Source: Romanomermis culicivorax
Lineage: Eukaryota; Nematoda; Enoplea; Mermithida; Mermithidae
DNA length: 64,000 nt
Assembly: GCA_963922205.1 (NCBI GenBank)
Contig: CAWUHX010000063.1
Coordinates: 992,001-1,056,000, forward strand
Direction of reading: 5' to 3'
A program made the position numbers and the translations under genes. Within the stretch, counting starts at the first letter, position 1. Every line of letters starts with the position of its first letter. This document shows, piece by piece, positions 61,166 to 64,000 of this stretch. A model generated the notes under the pieces. The model had not been told where the DNA came from. It did not search any database and saw only the letters and a program-made list of their open reading frames with translations.

Positions 61166-61619
61166 AAAATTTGTATGCATTAGAGTAAACGCGCACAATA
61201 TGCAAATTAGATAAATTAAAATCGTTTTTGATGGTTGAGATAGTCTATTTTTAGTTGCATTTGGCCATATAAATTTCACATGCTTTTGTACTGCTGTCAG
61301 GGTCTAAGTTCTTTAAAAGAAAACTAGGTAGGAGTACTGTAGGGATAATGCAATTTTGATATGCAGGTATTTGGCCCCTGAATACTTATGTCCTTGGGCA
61401 GTTTAACGAGTGGATTTGTAATTTTAAGATTTATTGGAAACTTATGAAATTTAATATACACTAGTACATACTTGGAAATAAATACGGCGTGAACCTATTC
61501 TTCTGGTACTGTTGGTGGTACATATTTATAATATAATAATAATATAAAGAAAAAAGTGAATAATATAAGTAAATTGATGAAATAAATTGTTTTAAAGATC
61601 TGAAATCGAACTGAGGATA

Positions 61620-61705
61620 CTGAACATGAACTGAACACGAACTGAACCGCACACTGGATCATGAACTGAACACGAACTGAACCGCACACTGGACCATGAA
61701 CTGAA
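61620..61705 (+). repeat. 35-bp direct repeat, about 2.5 copies
   Basis: The unit CATGAACTGAACACGAACTG plus AACCGCACACTGGAT/C is present twice in full and partly before and after. It is interior to the TA element. Confidence 0.75.
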
Positions 61706-62426
61706 CAGAGGATAAGAGTTACAGGCTCTTATATACAGCTTTTCATGCTAGATTGGTCTAATTAACTGCTCCTTTCTTATCTTTTGATTAATGTTTGTTT
61801 TTGTTAATTTCACACCATATGTGTGTGCTCTAGCAGGAGCAAAGGTTACTGTATTTTTATCTGAGAGGTCTAGGCGATTATTTGCCTCTTTTGACCCATC
61901 TGTTTCTATTTCTGGTAGTTCATCTTGTTTTAAGAGGCCTGTGTTTAAGATCGGCCATATCTCCTATTTATTTTATACAACATATATTTTTGAACCCTTG
62001 GAGGATTCCATATGGTCGGAACCTTTTTCCACTGAACCGAAATTTCAAGGTTCATTAGGTTTATAAGTTATCTTTCGAGATTAGGTTTGCATGATTGATA
62101 ATATTTTCAGTTTGGTTCCATATGTGCAAAATTTAAGTGAAGCGATAAAAATTAAGGTAAAAATAAAATAACTAAAGTAGGAATTGACTTGAATCGCGAA
62201 ATTTACATGCTTTTCTCACAAACACTACTAAAATTTATGTTTGAATTTTCACCTTTGCTTGAGACTGCAGTTGCGGTAGGTATGCATGAACGGACCAACG
62301 GACTGTGAGAAAAACATTCTTTTGAAACGTTGGAAAAAAACAAAAGCAAAAAATTATCATTAGGATTCTCCATTAAAGTTGTTTTTTATGCAGCTTAATT
62401 GCACTGCAAAAAAAAATTAAATTGAT

Positions 62427-62460
62427 GAAATAAATAAAATAAAATAAAATAAAATAAACA
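62427..62460 (+). repeat. AAAAT microsatellite
   Basis: About six AAATA/AAAAT pentamers lie in tandem inside the TA element. They have no further significance that I can see. Confidence 0.8.
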
Positions 62461-62879
62461 AATAAGATGAAATGAATAAAATAATTATGCAGTAAAGGCA
62501 GAACAAAAAACGAATGATGAAGACATGAGAAGTAAAACAATGTACTAAGAAGTGAAGGTAAAAAATAGAACAAAATTACACAACCTGAAAAAATTATACA
62601 AGAAGTAGCAAAAAATAAGAATATTCACAGAAATAAATCGATAAAGGAAAAAAGAAGCCAAAAACATGCATATGGATATGTTAATAATAAACAAACCAGA
62701 ATAAAAAGCTGTAATGTCGTGAAAACACATCGTATAAAGCCATGTCAGAAATCTGGAGATTGGTACCAAAATGTGTGACAGCCGGCATCCACCAGATCGA
62801 AAAGGAGGACCAAATGGGCCATGTGCCGAAACGTCTACCCCGCCCAATCTCAATTTTTCAATTCTAAAAATAACTATTC

Positions 62880-63106
62880 TGAAAATTCGTTATTTTGAGA
62901 GTCTGTTCTGATACTTCGCTGTTTTGAAAATCGCTGTCATAGACTTTGCTGAATTGAGAATCGCTGTTTTGAGACTTCGCTGAATTTAGATTCGTTGTTT
63001 TGAGACTTCGCTGAATTGAGAATCGCTGTTTTGAGACATCGCTGTTTCGAGAATCGCTGTATTGAGTTTCGCTGTTTTGAAAATCGTTGTTGTGTGTTTC
63101 GCTGAA
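62880..63106 (-). repeat. Right terminal minisatellite array, inverted
   Basis: It is the reverse complement of the 60832-61165 type of array, with units such as GAGAATCGCTGTTTTGAGAC, somewhat more diverged. The outermost 20 bases pair with the left terminus. Confidence 0.75.
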
Positions 63107-63169
63107 TAGGGGTGAAACCGGGAAAATTTTACTCTAACGAATCGTTGCAGTAGACAGAGTCACTTCTGC

Positions 63170-64000
63170 GCAAAAAAACAGGTATTTCACGTCTTTCATC
63201 GTTCAATTTTTGACATTTTAAGACTGTCTGAAAAGTGTAAAATTCAGAACTGGGAGAGCCGATACATTTCAAGTTTTGTAAATTGAAGAAAAAAGCTAAA
63301 AAATTGGAGAATTCTCAAGTTTGGGGTACTGTTGGTATGCCAATTCTATTTCTTTATGCAAGATGAGAATCATCTTAATGTTCATCATACGAAGGTTATT
63401 CAAAGGTCTCATTTTCGAAATTCATAATGAATTGATTCTTCCACAACGGAGGTTTCAATTGTCAGAAAATGCAATCATAAGATGGTATTCAAACTCCTAA
63501 TCATGCGACCCCTAGCAGTAAATGAATTTCCGCAATTTTTTGTCAGCCAGGTAGAATACATCGTAAACTAACAATTGCATAGGGAAATTTTGGTGCTTCT
63601 GAGCTTTAGCAATAGATATGATGACTTTTGCAAAAAAAATTTGAAATTTGTAATCTCAAAATTTGTTATTTCGAACACCGCTGTACTCTTAATACACGCT
63701 AAATTATACAGTAAATTGTAGCCCATTCATTCGCCTAATACTGAGTAAATTTACAGAACACGACGTGTGACGTACCTCTAAACCTGCAAGAGTTGAAAGG
63801 AGGGTATGTAAAGAATCAAAAAATTTTCAATTTTCGCCTCACTGTACATAACTATGCGAGTTTTGACTTTCAGAATGTGATTTTCGTTTCTAACATCAAG
63901 ATACACCGAATATTTGATATTCAGGTGCGGTTAATTTTTTACTTATGACAGCCTCTATGTTGAAGCCCGGAAGTGCATAGATAAAATGTCACGTGGGCGT
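63170..64000 (-). repeat. Inverted copy of the 830-bp repeat
   Basis: In reverse it matches 8600-9480: ATGCAATTG with AAATTTTGGTGCTTCTGAGC (63570-63610), the ATTTTTTACTTATGACA block (63936) and CATAACTATGCGAGTTTTGA (63846). It continues to the window edge, so the array probably extends beyond. Confidence 0.6.

Larger units (their letters stand above)
60832..63106. mobile_element. TA-flanked element with CAGCGAAGTCTCAAAA minisatellite termini
   Basis: It spans 2,275 bp. The left end CAGTGAAACCCACAACA follows TA (60830-60831). The right end, reversed, reads TTCAGCGAAACACACAACA before TA (63107-63108). Each end continues as a tandem array of about 16-bp units (60832-61165 and, inverted, 62880-63106). 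CAGTGAAACC-type termini with TA duplication are typical of pogo/Tigger-like elements. No transposase is present in the interior; a 91-codon frame at 61791-62066 has no known domain. Confidence 0.65.

Noticed and set aside
60816-61183. Two ORFs encoding Ser-Gln-Asn or Thr-Ala-Lys repeats
   Set aside because: They follow the 16-bp minisatellite at the end of a TA element. The repeat has no start context or conserved domain.
60832-63106. CRISPR array
   Set aside because: Units are contiguous, imperfect and without unique spacers, the arrays are inverted to each other, and the genome is eukaryotic.

Overview
The window reads as repeat-dense eukaryotic (metazoan) DNA. It is AT-rich, with short GT-AG introns (60-175 bp), short palindromes, poly-G repeats and minisatellites, and almost all recognisable coding sequence belongs to transposable elements (TEs). 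I found no host housekeeping gene, rRNA, confident tRNA or CRISPR array. The mix of Polinton/Maverick, PIF/Harbinger, Ty3/gypsy, hAT and TA-flanked elements, plus a KQK-type multicopy gene seen in aquatic invertebrates, suggests an invertebrate. The lineage cannot be fixed from the sequence.

Layout. 1-8.2 kb: AT-rich non-coding DNA with poly-G/poly-C dispersed repeats and small palindromes. 8.2-11.4 kb: about 830-bp tandem repeats followed by a multicopy gene of unknown function (minus strand). 12.2-53.3 kb: one decayed Polinton whose genes survive as fragments. On the minus strand these are penton-like minor capsid protein, adenain-like protease and protein-primed DNA polymerase B in three pieces. 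On the plus strand they are the integrase N-terminus, a conserved Polinton ORF, a small Polinton protein and the major capsid protein in two pieces. Into it were inserted, from left to right: a 3,314-bp Harbinger element, solo LTRs, an 11.4-kb gypsy-derived composite, a 4,952-bp TA element with minisatellite ends, a Harbinger-like remnant, a 1,259-bp TA element and an 8.6-kb gypsy element. 53.4-58.1 kb: LTR plus gag fragments joined in conflicting orientations. 59.2-64 kb: a second, rearranged copy of the 8.2-11.4 kb unit, carrying a 2.3-kb TA element with minisatellite ends.

The best-preserved unit is the Harbinger element at 13079-16392. It has a CAG target duplication, matched inverted termini, and two convergent intron-containing genes (a 347-aa DDE transposase and a 348-aa Myb/SANT-like partner). 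I could read both through without a stop or frameshift. The Polinton and gypsy genes, by contrast, are full of stops. In the minus-strand gypsy element a catalytic Asp of protease, reverse transcriptase and integrase has become Asn each time at a C-GAT context, the signature expected of methyl-CpG decay. The window is therefore best read as a TE graveyard in which insertion order can be reconstructed, topped by one apparently young DNA transposon.
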